Assembly: GCA_016932965.1 (NCBI GenBank) | Contig: JAFGBW010000095.1 | Coordinates: forward strand, 1-8,670 | Reading direction: 5' to 3' | DNA length: 8,670 nucleotides | Source: Candidatus Auribacterota bacterium | Lineage (GTDB): Bacteria > Auribacterota > JAFGBW01 | Part shown: in pieces, positions 1 through 6,007 of the stretch | How positions within the stretch are numbered: the stretch's first letter is position 1 | Layout: every line of letters starts with the position of its first letter | The notes under the pieces: model-generated | The model's input: only the letters and a program-made list of their open reading frames with translations | Database searches by the model: none | Told to the model about the DNA's origin: nothing | Program-made: the position numbers and the translations under genes

Positions 1-1197
1 AACGGATTCATCACTGATCCGGTCTGCATGTCTCCTGAAAACCGGATCAGCGACATCGATCAGCTCAGAAAGAATGTGAGCTTCACGAGTTTTCCCGTCA
101 CAAAAAACGGGAAACCCGGATCCAGGCTTTTAGGACTGGTGACCAAACGGGATATTGACATGGAGACGGACCGTCGCCGTCCCTTGAGCGAGGTCATGAC
201 CAAAGATTTGATTACCGTGGAAGAAGGGATCAGCCTTGCCAAAGCCAACCAGATTCTCAAGGAATGCAAAAAAGGCAAGCTGCTGGTAGTCGACAAGGAT
301 TATAACCTCATTTCCATGGTTTCCAGACAGGATATCAGTAAAAGCAACGATTTCCCTCAGGCGTCGAAATTAAACACCAATAAGCAATTGCTTGTTGGAG
401 CGGCCCTTTCAACCAGGAAGGAAGATAAAGAGCGGCTGGAATCGCTTCACAGCGAAGGGCTGGACGTGGTTGTCATCGACTCCGCCCAGGGCTTCTCCTC
501 TTATCAGATTGAAATGGTGAAATTCATCAAAAAAGAGTATCCTTCCCTGCAGGTGATAGGAGGAAACATCGTTACTCAAAGCCAGGCTTTGGCATTGATC
601 GAAGCCGGAGCAGACGGTTTGAGGGTCGGAATGGGGCCTGGTTCCATCTGCATCACTCAGGAAACCATGGCCTGCGGCAGGGGACAGGCAACGGCTGTGT
701 TTCATACATCCCGTCTGGCCAAAAAATACGGAGTGCCTGTCATTGCTGACGGCGGTATTTCTTCTATCGGAGATCTGGTCAAAGCCCTTATCCTGGGTGG
801 AAGTGTGGGGATGATGGGCGGACTTTTGGCAGGAACCGATGAAGCGCCAGGAGAATTTTATTATCGTAACGGCGTCCGTCTGAAACGATACCGGGGAATG
901 GCTTCATTAGATGCCATGAAACAAGGGGGAGATAAACGATACATGGCCGAGAACGCTGACATCAAGGTGGCACAAGGGGTTTCTGGTTCAGTGATCGCGC
1001 GCGGTTCGCTTCTTTCATTCATTCCTTATCTCATTACAGGAATCAAACAGGCCTTTCAGGACCTGGGCGTGAAAAGCATCAAAAATGCCCATGAGTCCCT
1101 TTATAAGGGCATCATTCGGATGGAAAAACGTTCTCCCTCCTCCCAGTTGGAGGGGAAAGTCCATCACCTCTACGATTACGAAAATCCGGTGATATAA
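1..1197 (+). CDS. guaB: IMP dehydrogenase, eukaryotic-like branch (5'-truncated by window edge)
   Basis: IMP dehydrogenase oxidises IMP to XMP with NAD+, the committed step of cytosolic guanine nucleotide synthesis. The frame is open from base 1, so the first ATG (28) is internal. About 114 N-terminal residues are missing if the enzyme has the usual ~510. Counting from base 1, the Bateman (CBS pair) domain spans about residues 1-112 and lies inside the TIM barrel. The catalytic loop GSICIT has its nucleophile at Cys217. The [10 protein letters not shown] phosphate-binding stretch follows, then the mobile-flap Arg313-Tyr314 pair and Gln325 in KVAQGVSG. The forms [26 protein letters not shown] and VAQGVSG resemble human-type IMPDH; typical bacterial enzymes have GxGPGSICTTR, DxAHG and a Glu in place of the Gln. 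The C-terminal [15 protein letters not shown] is also eukaryote-like. The gene ends with TAA and is convergent with mutY. Identity is near certain; the branch assignment is from memory of family sequences. Confidence 0.96.
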   Translation, partial: NGFITDPVCMSPENRISDIDQLRKNVSFTSFPVTKNGKPGSRLLGLVTKRDIDMETDRRRPLSEVMTKDLITVEEGISLAKANQILKECKKGKLLVVDKDYNLISMVSRQDISKSNDFPQASKLNTNKQLLVGAALSTRKEDKERLESLHSEGLDVVVIDSAQGFSSYQIEMVKFIKKEYPSLQVIGGNIVTQSQALALIEAGADGLRVGMGPGSICITQETMACGRGQATAVFHTSRLAKKYGVPVIADGGISSIGDLVKALILGGSVGMMGGLLAGTDEAPGEFYYRNGVRLKRYRGMASLDAMKQGGDKRYMAENADIKVAQGVSGSVIARGSLLSFIPYLITGIKQAFQDLGVKSIKNAHESLYKGIIRMEKRSPSSQLEGKVHHLYDYENPVI

Positions 1198-1444
1198 AAA
1201 TTTGCTTTGCTTACTGCAGGGAATCCTTTCATTCTTCTAACCACGTATCGGGGCGCAACGGAAATCGCGACCAACGGGAGTAAGTAGGACAAGGACAAAG
1301 TCCGCCGCAAATGCACTAAAAGCATGAAAATATTCTCTATGATCAATTATTCTTAACCCTGATCCTTTTAAAATCAGGTTTATTGATGTCTTTGGCGATT
1401 TGTGTGGTTTTGAATGGTCTTATCTTCTTTAGGATAAAAAAATT
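1198..1444. other. Convergent intergenic region with small repeats, function unknown
   Basis: These 247 bases between the convergent guaB and mutY stops hold no credible ORF. The left half is less AT-rich than the right. It contains CAACGG twice, 17 bases apart near 1256-1280, and a GGACAAGGACAAAGTCC stretch near 1287-1303 with a 4-bp GGAC/GTCC stem. The right half has CCTGAT (1358-1363) facing ATCAGG (1373-1378), a 6-bp stem with a 9-base loop. It also has TTATC/GATAA near 1419-1436, followed on the plus strand by a run of A and then T. These could be weak transcription stops for the converging genes, but none is a textbook terminator. No tRNA or known RNA fold was recognised. Confidence 0.4.
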
Positions 1445-2518
1445 TTAAACCAGCGGCGTTTTGAGCATGTCTCTAATCAATTTCACATTGGCTGCAGGAA
1501 AAGCGTATTGTTTCAATTCCTCCGGCGTGACCCACTTATGACGAACAGCGTGGCTTAACCGGACATGGCCGGATAATATTGTGCAGTCGAAAGGATGCAA
1601 TTTCACTTGAAACCGGGTATAGGCATGACGAATGACCTGTCTTTTCTTAAAAATCCTGACTTTGATCCCCAATTCCTCCTTCAACTCACGGGAAAGAGCT
1701 TGCTCCGGAGTTTCCTTTTTTTCCAGCTTGCCTCCGGGAAATTCCCATAATCCGCCCATCAATCCATGCAGGGGTCGCTGCTGAATAAAGATTTTTTCTC
1801 CTTTCCAGATGATCCCCACAGCAGTTGATATTTTCTGTGGCGGATTATTTTTGTCCATGACAGGGAACGAATAAACAGATTTGAGACGATATGCTTTGCA
1901 TCCTTTACGGACAGGACATCTCATGCATAACGGCTGACTTGACCGGCATATAATAGCGCCCAGCTCCATCAGCGCCTGGTTAAACTCACCCGGATTTTCC
2001 TCCGGCAGCAAGACCCCTGCGAGTTTCCAGAGCGCATCTTTTGTTCCCTTTTTATTGATTTTTTTCCGGATAGCATGGATCCGGCTCAATACCCTGATGA
2101 CATTTCCATCCAAAACCGGTTTTTTCTGATTAAAAGCGATGCTCAACACAGCGCCGGAGGTATATTTACCGATACCGGGAAGCTTCAATAGGTCCTTTTC
2201 ATTATCCGGTATGAGACCGTTTCGGTTGCGGACAAGAAAATCGGCCGCACGGTGCAGATTCCTTGCCCTGCCGTAGTATCCGAGGCCCTCCCATGCCTTC
2301 AGCACTTCATCCAATGAGGCGTTCGCAAGAGTCTGTATGTCAGGAAACATTTTCATCCAGCGCTGAAAATACGGAATGACTGTCTGAACCTGGGTCTGCT
2401 GGAGCATGATCTCGGAAATCCAGATAGAATAGGGATCCCTGTTTTTTCTCCAGGGCAAATCCCTTTTATGTTTTTCATACCAGGATAGAAGCGTATTACT
2501 GAAACAAAAGGCTTTCAT
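1445..2518 (-). CDS. mutY: A/G-specific adenine DNA glycosylase MutY with C-terminal Nudix domain
   Basis: MutY removes adenine mispaired with 8-oxoguanine or guanine, part of the GO system against oxidative mutagenesis. From the chosen ATG (357 residues), SEIMLQQTQV carries catalytic Glu36. The helix-hairpin-helix is LLKLPGIGKYTSGAV. Asp137 in VLDGNV is the second catalytic residue. The [4Fe-4S] ligands are Cys191-x6-Cys198-x2-Cys201-x5-Cys207. These positions are one off the E. coli numbers, which supports this start: MKAFCFSNTLLSWY lines up with E. coli MQASQFSAQVLDWY. An ATG at 2536 would add six residues, but neither start has a clear Shine-Dalgarno. The C-terminal domain holds a complete Nudix box at about 263-285 (G-x5-E-x7-REL-x-EE-x-GI), whereas many MutY proteins have lost it. 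In the later recognition loop the family FSH-like triad reads YTR (300-302). The gene stands alone, divergent from the downstream plus-strand cluster. Confidence 0.97.
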   Translation of the reverse strand: MKAFCFSNTLLSWYEKHKRDLPWRKNRDPYSIWISEIMLQQTQVQTVIPYFQRWMKMFPDIQTLANASLDEVLKAWEGLGYYGRARNLHRAADFLVRNRNGLIPDNEKDLLKLPGIGKYTSGAVLSIAFNQKKPVLDGNVIRVLSRIHAIRKKINKKGTKDALWKLAGVLLPEENPGEFNQALMELGAIICRSSQPLCMRCPVRKGCKAYRLKSVYSFPVMDKNNPPQKISTAVGIIWKGEKIFIQQRPLHGLMGGLWEFPGGKLEKKETPEQALSRELKEELGIKVRIFKKRQVIRHAYTRFQVKLHPFDCTILSGHVRLSHAVRHKWVTPEELKQYAFPAANVKLIRDMLKTPLV

Positions 2519-2544
2519 TTTTATAGAGCTAAACATATATCGTT

Positions 2545-2572
2545 ATGCTAAGTTAGTTAACATAAAAATCAA
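2545..2572 (-). promoter_or_regulatory. Possible mutY promoter
   Basis: On the minus strand TTGATT (2572-2567) and TAGCAT (2550-2545) are separated by 16 bases. Each matches the sigma-70 consensus at four of six positions. The predicted start of transcription near 2538 would leave about 20 leader bases before the preferred mutY start at 2518 and almost none before the alternative ATG at 2536. The surrounding DNA is AT-rich, so chance matches are likely. Confidence 0.25.
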
Positions 2573-2623
2573 AAAACGGTCAGGACCATACAACGGCAAC
2601 CAAATTCAGGAAATGGTTTTTAT

Positions 2624-2653
2624 TTGATGAGGGAACATCAAGATAAATCTTGA
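2624..2653 (+). promoter_or_regulatory. Overlapping inverted repeats in the leader of the 2675 gene
   Basis: Two perfect inverted repeats share bases. TTGATG (2624-2629) can pair with CATCAA (2636-2641) across a 6-base loop. TCAAGAT (2638-2644) faces ATCTTGA (2647-2653) across two bases. Because 2638-2641 belongs to both, the two cannot form together in RNA. The second is better read as a protein-binding palindrome, since a 2-base loop is too tight for RNA without opening pairs. It ends 21 bases before the ATG, just ahead of the weak GGGG/AAGG ribosome-binding region. This may be an operator or a leader switch; nothing here proves either. Confidence 0.35.
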
Positions 2654-2674
2654 AAATACGGGGACAAGGCTTGT

Positions 2675-3094
2675 ATGATGGCTGAGACTAATTTAGAATC
2701 CTTGATCAAAAAACGAAGCATACTCATAGAACAAATAAGATCCATGTCCCAAGCCATGGACAAGATCCTCGATGAAGACGAGTCCAGCGAACTGGAAAGA
2801 TTGATCGTCAAGGAAAATGAATTATTAGACCTTTACGGAGCCATGACTGACAAAATCAATGATCTGTTTCAGCAGGGTCAAACGGGGAATGAACATCAGA
2901 TCAAACATCTCCAGGAACAGGAAAGTCAATGGAAAGATTTTCTTGGGAACCGGAATAAGATGATTCAAAAAGCCAGAAATAAAATACAAACTATTTCAAG
3001 AGAATCAAAGAAACTGGACACAACAAGCCGCGTCCGTGGCGCCTACGCCCATCCTCCAACCGTCGATAGAAAAAAATCACTGGAATCATTATAG
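2675..3094 (+). CDS. Small coiled-coil protein, possibly FlgN/FliT-like flagellar chaperone
   Basis: This is a 139-residue soluble protein with no signal peptide, membrane segment or cysteine. It is almost wholly helical in character, with charged heptad-like stretches at about 5-65 (LESLIKKRSILIEQI, LERLIVKENELLDLY) and 75-112 (HLQEQESQWKDFLGNRNKMIQKA). A basic, disordered-looking tail (RVRGAYAHPPTVDRKKSL) follows. Size, two long helices, the KENELL stretch and a tail with a conserved-looking Tyr resemble FlgN/FliT export chaperones, but similarity is structural in feel rather than motif-based, so the family call is weak. Two consecutive ATGs (2675 and 2678) are possible; AAGG at 2667-2670 is a modest Shine-Dalgarno. 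Before the insertion at 3107-3382 this gene's TAG stop probably lay only about ten bases from the next gene, implying co-transcription with the Cys-motif protein and the kinase. Confidence 0.75.
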   Translation: MMAETNLESLIKKRSILIEQIRSMSQAMDKILDEDESSELERLIVKENELLDLYGAMTDKINDLFQQGQTGNEHQIKHLQEQESQWKDFLGNRNKMIQKARNKIQTISRESKKLDTTSRVRGAYAHPPTVDRKKSLESL

Positions 3095-3106
3095 GAGTAT
3101 CATCAC
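3094..3106 (+). repeat. Left direct repeat flanking the miniature insertion
   Basis: GGAGTATCATCAC matches GGAGTCATAAC at 3383-3393 apart from a two-base AT insertion and one substitution. It starts on the last base of the TAG stop and directly abuts the left inverted repeat. It is read as one copy of a target-site duplication, slightly decayed. Confidence 0.55.
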
Positions 3107-3382
3107 TACTGTCCGGTAAAAATTTAATCACGAGTTAAACATGATTCATTAATTAGAATTGAAAATAAAATGGAAAAACTTATAAACCAATGATGTCGAG
3201 GATTTCCCTTGAGACTGATAAAATCAAAAGAAATAATATCATCGTGAGAGAACAAATGATATCAAAAGCGTAGGCGCTGTGGCGTAGGATTCTCGATTCT
3301 TGTCTAAATAACAATAATAGGAATGAAAACCTGATCATATCAAAGATTTAAACAATAGGTAAAAACTTAACCGGACAATACT
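3107..3382. mobile_element. MITE-like or IS-remnant insertion with terminal inverted repeats, no coding capacity
   Basis: The left end TACTGTCCGGT (3107-3117) is repeated in inverted orientation at the right end, where 3370-3380 reads ACCGGACAATA: ten of eleven positions agree. Just inside, both ends carry AT-rich blocks (AAAAATTTAA and TAAGTTTTTACC in outward-to-inward reading). The interior has no ORF of note and stops in all frames. It has a 7-bp inverted repeat ATATCAT/ATGATAT (3236-3242 and 3256-3262), a small AGCG/CGCT stem at 3267-3278, and GCGTAGG twice (3268 and 3282). Flanking imperfect direct repeats (3094-3106 and 3383-3393) suggest a target duplication, so transposition is the simplest explanation. 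Exact ends may shift by two or three bases. I cannot name the transposase family that would mobilise it, and no transposase is in the window. Confidence 0.6.
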
Positions 3383-3393
3383 GGAGTCATAAC
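3383..3393 (+). repeat. Right direct repeat, which also carries the next gene's ribosome-binding site
   Basis: GGAGTCATAAC is the second flanking copy, two bases outside the right inverted repeat. Its GGAG lies seven bases before the ATG at 3394, ideal Shine-Dalgarno spacing. This copy therefore keeps the downstream gene translatable. Confidence 0.55.
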
Positions 3394-3654
3394 ATGGACG
3401 AAAAAAATCCTGATCTGAAAACGAAAGATGAAGGGACGGAAAAACATCTGGATTATAAAATCATTTCCGAGAATCAGAAGATCATCAAAAGCAGCGTGTT
3501 CAGATACAATCCCCGTCCCTTTGTTCTCGGGTCCGGGGGGGAGATGCCAGAAGAGCCTGAAATCAAGGTGAAAAAAAACGAACAAAACGTCGTCACCGGA
3601 ATTGACGTACGGTGTGTTTGCGGAAGGCTGATTCAGATTGAATGTAATCAATAA
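3394..3654 (+). CDS. Small conserved-looking protein with C-terminal CxCG...C motif
   Basis: This 86-residue protein is not assigned to a named family. Its first half is highly charged and probably flexible. The middle reads FRYNPRPFVLGSGGEMPEEPEIKVKK. The C-terminus VRCVCGRLIQIECNQ carries Cys74, Cys76 and Cys84 in a beta-rich stretch, which could bind a metal or form a small knuckle, perhaps as a dimer since a fourth ligand is missing. There is no signal peptide. The ATG has a strong GGAG seven bases upstream, and the end overlaps the kinase's TTG start by 17 bases, so translational coupling to the kinase is likely. That suggests a partner or regulator of the kinase or of the upstream coiled-coil protein, but this is inference from position only. 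Codon use and charge pattern look like a real gene. Confidence 0.75.
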   Translation: MDEKNPDLKTKDEGTEKHLDYKIISENQKIIKSSVFRYNPRPFVLGSGGEMPEEPEIKVKKNEQNVVTGIDVRCVCGRLIQIECNQ

Positions 3655-4636
3655 ATCTCTCAGCCATCTTGTTCTTGTTTTCTCTCCTTCAGGCAAACTG
3701 GTCTCTCATTCACTTGATTCACAGGATTTTCATATCAATGGAGAGCCATTCGCCTCCCTTTTCGAAGGAGGAGCATCTTTGTTCGACACGCTTTCCAGGA
3801 ATGAAACATCCGTTCCCGGCCCTATTTTATTCTTACCGGCTGAAAAGCATTATATCTATATTCCGCATCTGTTGAAAGATCCATCCGGAACCACGCTGGC
3901 ATTGATCATGACCCTCATTCCCGACACCTCTTTGCAGGAGGATTCAGCTTTTCCGGATGAGCGGATGATCCGGATGGACAGGCTTGCTCAGGTCGGACAA
4001 TTGGCAGCCAGCCTGGCCCATGAAATCCGAAATCCTCTTGCCGGAATCAGCGCCAACGTCCAGGTGCTGGCCGGAACTTCACCAAAAAATGATCCGAACC
4101 AGAAAACGTACGCCATGGTACTTGAAGAAGTGGCCAGAATGGAAAAAATAATGAAGGATCTATTAGATTATGCCAGGCAATCCCAGCCGCACATGGAATC
4201 CATTTCCCTTCCCGTGCTATTTGAAAAAATCAAATGTCTCATTTCCGCGCAGCTCAATAAACAAAACATCAAACTGGCAATGGAAATCCAGGAGGACCTT
4301 CGGGTACGCGGCGATCCGGGCCAGTTGATCCAGGTCTGTCTGAATTTGATCCTGAATGCCTCAGGCGCCATGCCCAAAGGCGGAGAGATCAGAATTCAGT
4401 CTGAAAAAACTCCCGTTGCAGTGAAAATCATTTTTAAGGACAGCGGATGCGGCATGAATGAAGAGACGCTCTTTAAAATATTCGACCCCTTTTTTACCAC
4501 CAAAGCAAAAGGACTGGGATTGGGACTCACCATAGCCAAAAAAATCATGGATGACCACGCGGGAAGCATGGAAGCATGGAGCCGTCCCGGCCAGGGAACC
4601 GTCATCACCTTGTCTTTTCCGATAAAAAAAATCTGA
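3638..4636 (+). CDS. Soluble NtrB/FlrB-type sensor histidine kinase
   Basis: Two-component kinase of 332 residues. Residues 1 to about 105 form a PAS-like sensory region (LVLVFSPSGKLV and later LALIMTLIPD) with no membrane segment, so it should sense a cytoplasmic signal. The HisKA domain follows, with the phosphorylated His128 in SLAHEIRNPLAGISANVQVL. The HATPase_c domain has the N box with Asn240 (NLILNAS), the G1 box with Asp268 (DSGCGM), the F box FDPFFTTK and the G2 box GLGLGLTIAKKI. The short FFTTKAKGLGLGL loop is the style of NtrB, AtoS and FlrB kinases, which usually partner sigma-54 activators. The start is TTG at 3638, with GGAAGG ten bases upstream; no ATG, and no other start near it, is in frame until about residue 90. 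It overlaps the preceding gene by 17 bases. No response regulator follows; the next gene is convergent, so the cognate regulator lies elsewhere. Confidence 0.93.
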   Translation: MNVINKSLSHLVLVFSPSGKLVSHSLDSQDFHINGEPFASLFEGGASLFDTLSRNETSVPGPILFLPAEKHYIYIPHLLKDPSGTTLALIMTLIPDTSLQEDSAFPDERMIRMDRLAQVGQLAASLAHEIRNPLAGISANVQVLAGTSPKNDPNQKTYAMVLEEVARMEKIMKDLLDYARQSQPHMESISLPVLFEKIKCLISAQLNKQNIKLAMEIQEDLRVRGDPGQLIQVCLNLILNASGAMPKGGEIRIQSEKTPVAVKIIFKDSGCGMNEETLFKIFDPFFTTKAKGLGLGLTIAKKIMDDHAGSMEAWSRPGQGTVITLSFPIKKI

Positions 4637-4648
4637 ATTCCGGTTCCT

Positions 4649-4666
4649 AAAAAAACTGAAAATCAG
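4649..4666 (-). terminator. Possible terminator after the DUF2225 gene
   Basis: Read on the minus strand, CTGA-TTT-TCAG (4666-4656) is followed at once by seven T (4655-4649). The stem is only four pairs and overlaps the TGA stop of the DUF2225 gene. Outer bases TTCCT/AGGAA (4669-4665 and 4648-4644) could form an alternative stem. On the plus strand there is no T run, so the convergent kinase gene is less clearly served. Confidence 0.3.
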
Positions 4667-5898
4667 GAATCCCCCTGCTTATTCATGTCTATTTCATCCT
4701 TGTACATGAAATGGACATCCTGAATCAATGAGCATATTTTCCTTATTTCCGTTTCAAGATGATCCGATTCCTGAAAAGTCCTGGCTCTCTCCTTCTTTTT
4801 CATCAGAGCGGAACGGATGTTCATCCCCCTCTTGCTGAATACGGTTAAAAGAGCTGAGAGTTCCTCTTTCATCTGGGCCCTCTTCGTGAGTTTAAGGCAG
4901 AATTCGATCATCAGCAAACCTTCCATATCGGACAGGTATTGATCATTATTCGCGGCAAGCGTGTAGTACTGAACGGATTTCCTCACACAGGCATTTTCGT
5001 TATCCGGAATATCCGGCCATAACACAGCATAACTTGCCAGATCCACTTTAAAAAGATCCATTCTGCTCAATCCAGGAACGGTTCTGGTCTGTTCCAGCTG
5101 ACTTTGTAATGTGAATTGCTTGATGATCCCCATGATTTCGCTTTCACAGGCATTAAAAAGATTCATCAGCTGCTGGACGGACAAAAGCGCATTCCTGGAT
5201 GCCTCGAGTGTCGCTGTATCCTTTTTTTCCTCTTTTCCGGTCAGCTGCTCAGTGATTTTCTTCAATTCCCTCACATTGCCTAAATGGTTTTGCATGATGG
5301 AATCGAGTGAAGACCGGATGATATGATTCACGGACGTTTCCTGAGAAGAAAACCCGGTCTCAGATTGATTTTCACGGAACAGCCATGCGGTACGCAAATA
5401 TAGCCTGGCCAGCTTTTTCCAGTCTCGATTGAACAAAGGATTCTCCTGAAGGTCAGGTCCCGGAAGCAGTTCCTGGATCCGGATGGTTAAAAAATGAAGA
5501 TAGATAGCCACTTCATGATTCATCTTCTCAGGAAGTATCATCTTTGAAAGCCGGAAAATGAGGCTACCGGAATTCTGCATTTCCCTTAAAAATAAATCCC
5601 TCAACTCATTTGTTTTTTTACTCTGATTGACATTGGGATCAATGAATTCCTCGCGAAAATCAGAAAAAGAGCAATTGGGACAGAATAATATATCATGATG
5701 ATACGGGTTGATATGAGAATTAGCAGGATCCTTCCACTCCCACCTGGTGACATGCTGGTCCTCTTCTTTCTCCTTGGGGTAGTAAAGTCTGCTGGTGACA
5801 TCCGGAAGATAGAACACCTTCACGCTCTTCCTGCAGCACGGACATTTGATTTCCTTCAGATAAAACGGGGCTGCTGTTTTTTTCTCTTTCGTATCCAT
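4663..5898 (-). CDS. DUF2225-family zinc-ribbon-like protein
   Basis: Cytoplasmic protein of 411 residues with no signal or membrane segment. The N-terminus has two cysteine pairs typical of DUF2225: KCPCC (Cys19, 21, 22) followed by KSVKVFYLP, and FCPNCSFSDF (Cys73, Cys76). NPYHHDI lies between them, with His67 and His68 as possible extra ligands. This is consistent with one structural zinc site. The family hallmark KLARLYLRTAWLFRE is at about 162-176, after a helical stretch. The remaining ~230 residues are predicted mostly helical and show no motif I recognise; family members I recall are shorter, so the tail may be an extension. No biochemical role is established for the family to my knowledge. 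The ATG at 5898 lacks an obvious Shine-Dalgarno. A TATAAT lies 38 bases upstream, and the 109-base gap to msrBA allows separate transcription, though read-through from the bat operon is possible. Confidence 0.85.
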   Translation of the reverse strand: MDTKEKKTAAPFYLKEIKCPCCRKSVKVFYLPDVTSRLYYPKEKEEDQHVTRWEWKDPANSHINPYHHDILFCPNCSFSDFREEFIDPNVNQSKKTNELRDLFLREMQNSGSLIFRLSKMILPEKMNHEVAIYLHFLTIRIQELLPGPDLQENPLFNRDWKKLARLYLRTAWLFRENQSETGFSSQETSVNHIIRSSLDSIMQNHLGNVRELKKITEQLTGKEEKKDTATLEASRNALLSVQQLMNLFNACESEIMGIIKQFTLQSQLEQTRTVPGLSRMDLFKVDLASYAVLWPDIPDNENACVRKSVQYYTLAANNDQYLSDMEGLLMIEFCLKLTKRAQMKEELSALLTVFSKRGMNIRSALMKKKERARTFQESDHLETEIRKICSLIQDVHFMYKDEIDMNKQGDS

Positions 5899-5936
5899 AG
5901 ATAAAGAATAATTCGAATCATGAAAAAAATCAACAG

Positions 5937-5965
5937 ATTATATCCGGATAACCCCGGGGAAAAAA
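5937..5965 (-). promoter_or_regulatory. Possible promoter of the DUF2225 gene, with a palindrome in the spacer
   Basis: The minus strand has a perfect TATAAT (5942-5937), 38 bases before the DUF2225 ATG. At 17-base spacing the -35 region is only TTTTTT (5965-5960), a poor match to TTGACA. The spacer contains the perfect palindromes TATCCGGATA (5941-5950) and CCCCGGGG (5952-5959). A palindrome between -35 and -10 is a usual place for an operator and would fit a factor-dependent promoter, but this is inference. Confidence 0.35.
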
Positions 5966-6007
5966 TCATAGAGGATGATGCAGAAGAAGAGCAAAGCGGA
6001 TTCTGAC

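Noticed and set aside
409-705. 98-codon open frame on the minus strand inside guaB
   Set aside because: It is wholly within a well-supported gene on the other strand and shows no domain features.
2519-2536. ATG at 2536 as the mutY start
   Set aside because: The six extra residues have no match in the family pattern, whereas the ATG at 2518 aligns with the E. coli start and places the catalytic residues one off E. coli numbering.
2537-2674. Sigma-54 or sigma-28 promoter ahead of the possible flagellar cluster
   Set aside because: No GG-N10-GC pair of the TGGCAC/TTGC type and no TAAA-N15-GCCGATAA-like site could be found in this stretch.
3107-3382. Insertion as a decayed transposase gene or toxin-antitoxin pair
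   Set aside because: All frames are broken by frequent stops and no transposase or toxin motif could be read in any of them.
3367-3696. 109-codon minus-strand frame opposite the Cys-motif gene and kinase start
   Set aside because: The plus-strand reading has a strong ribosome-binding site and coupled overlap with the kinase. The minus-strand peptide is low-complexity, Phe-rich shadow sequence.
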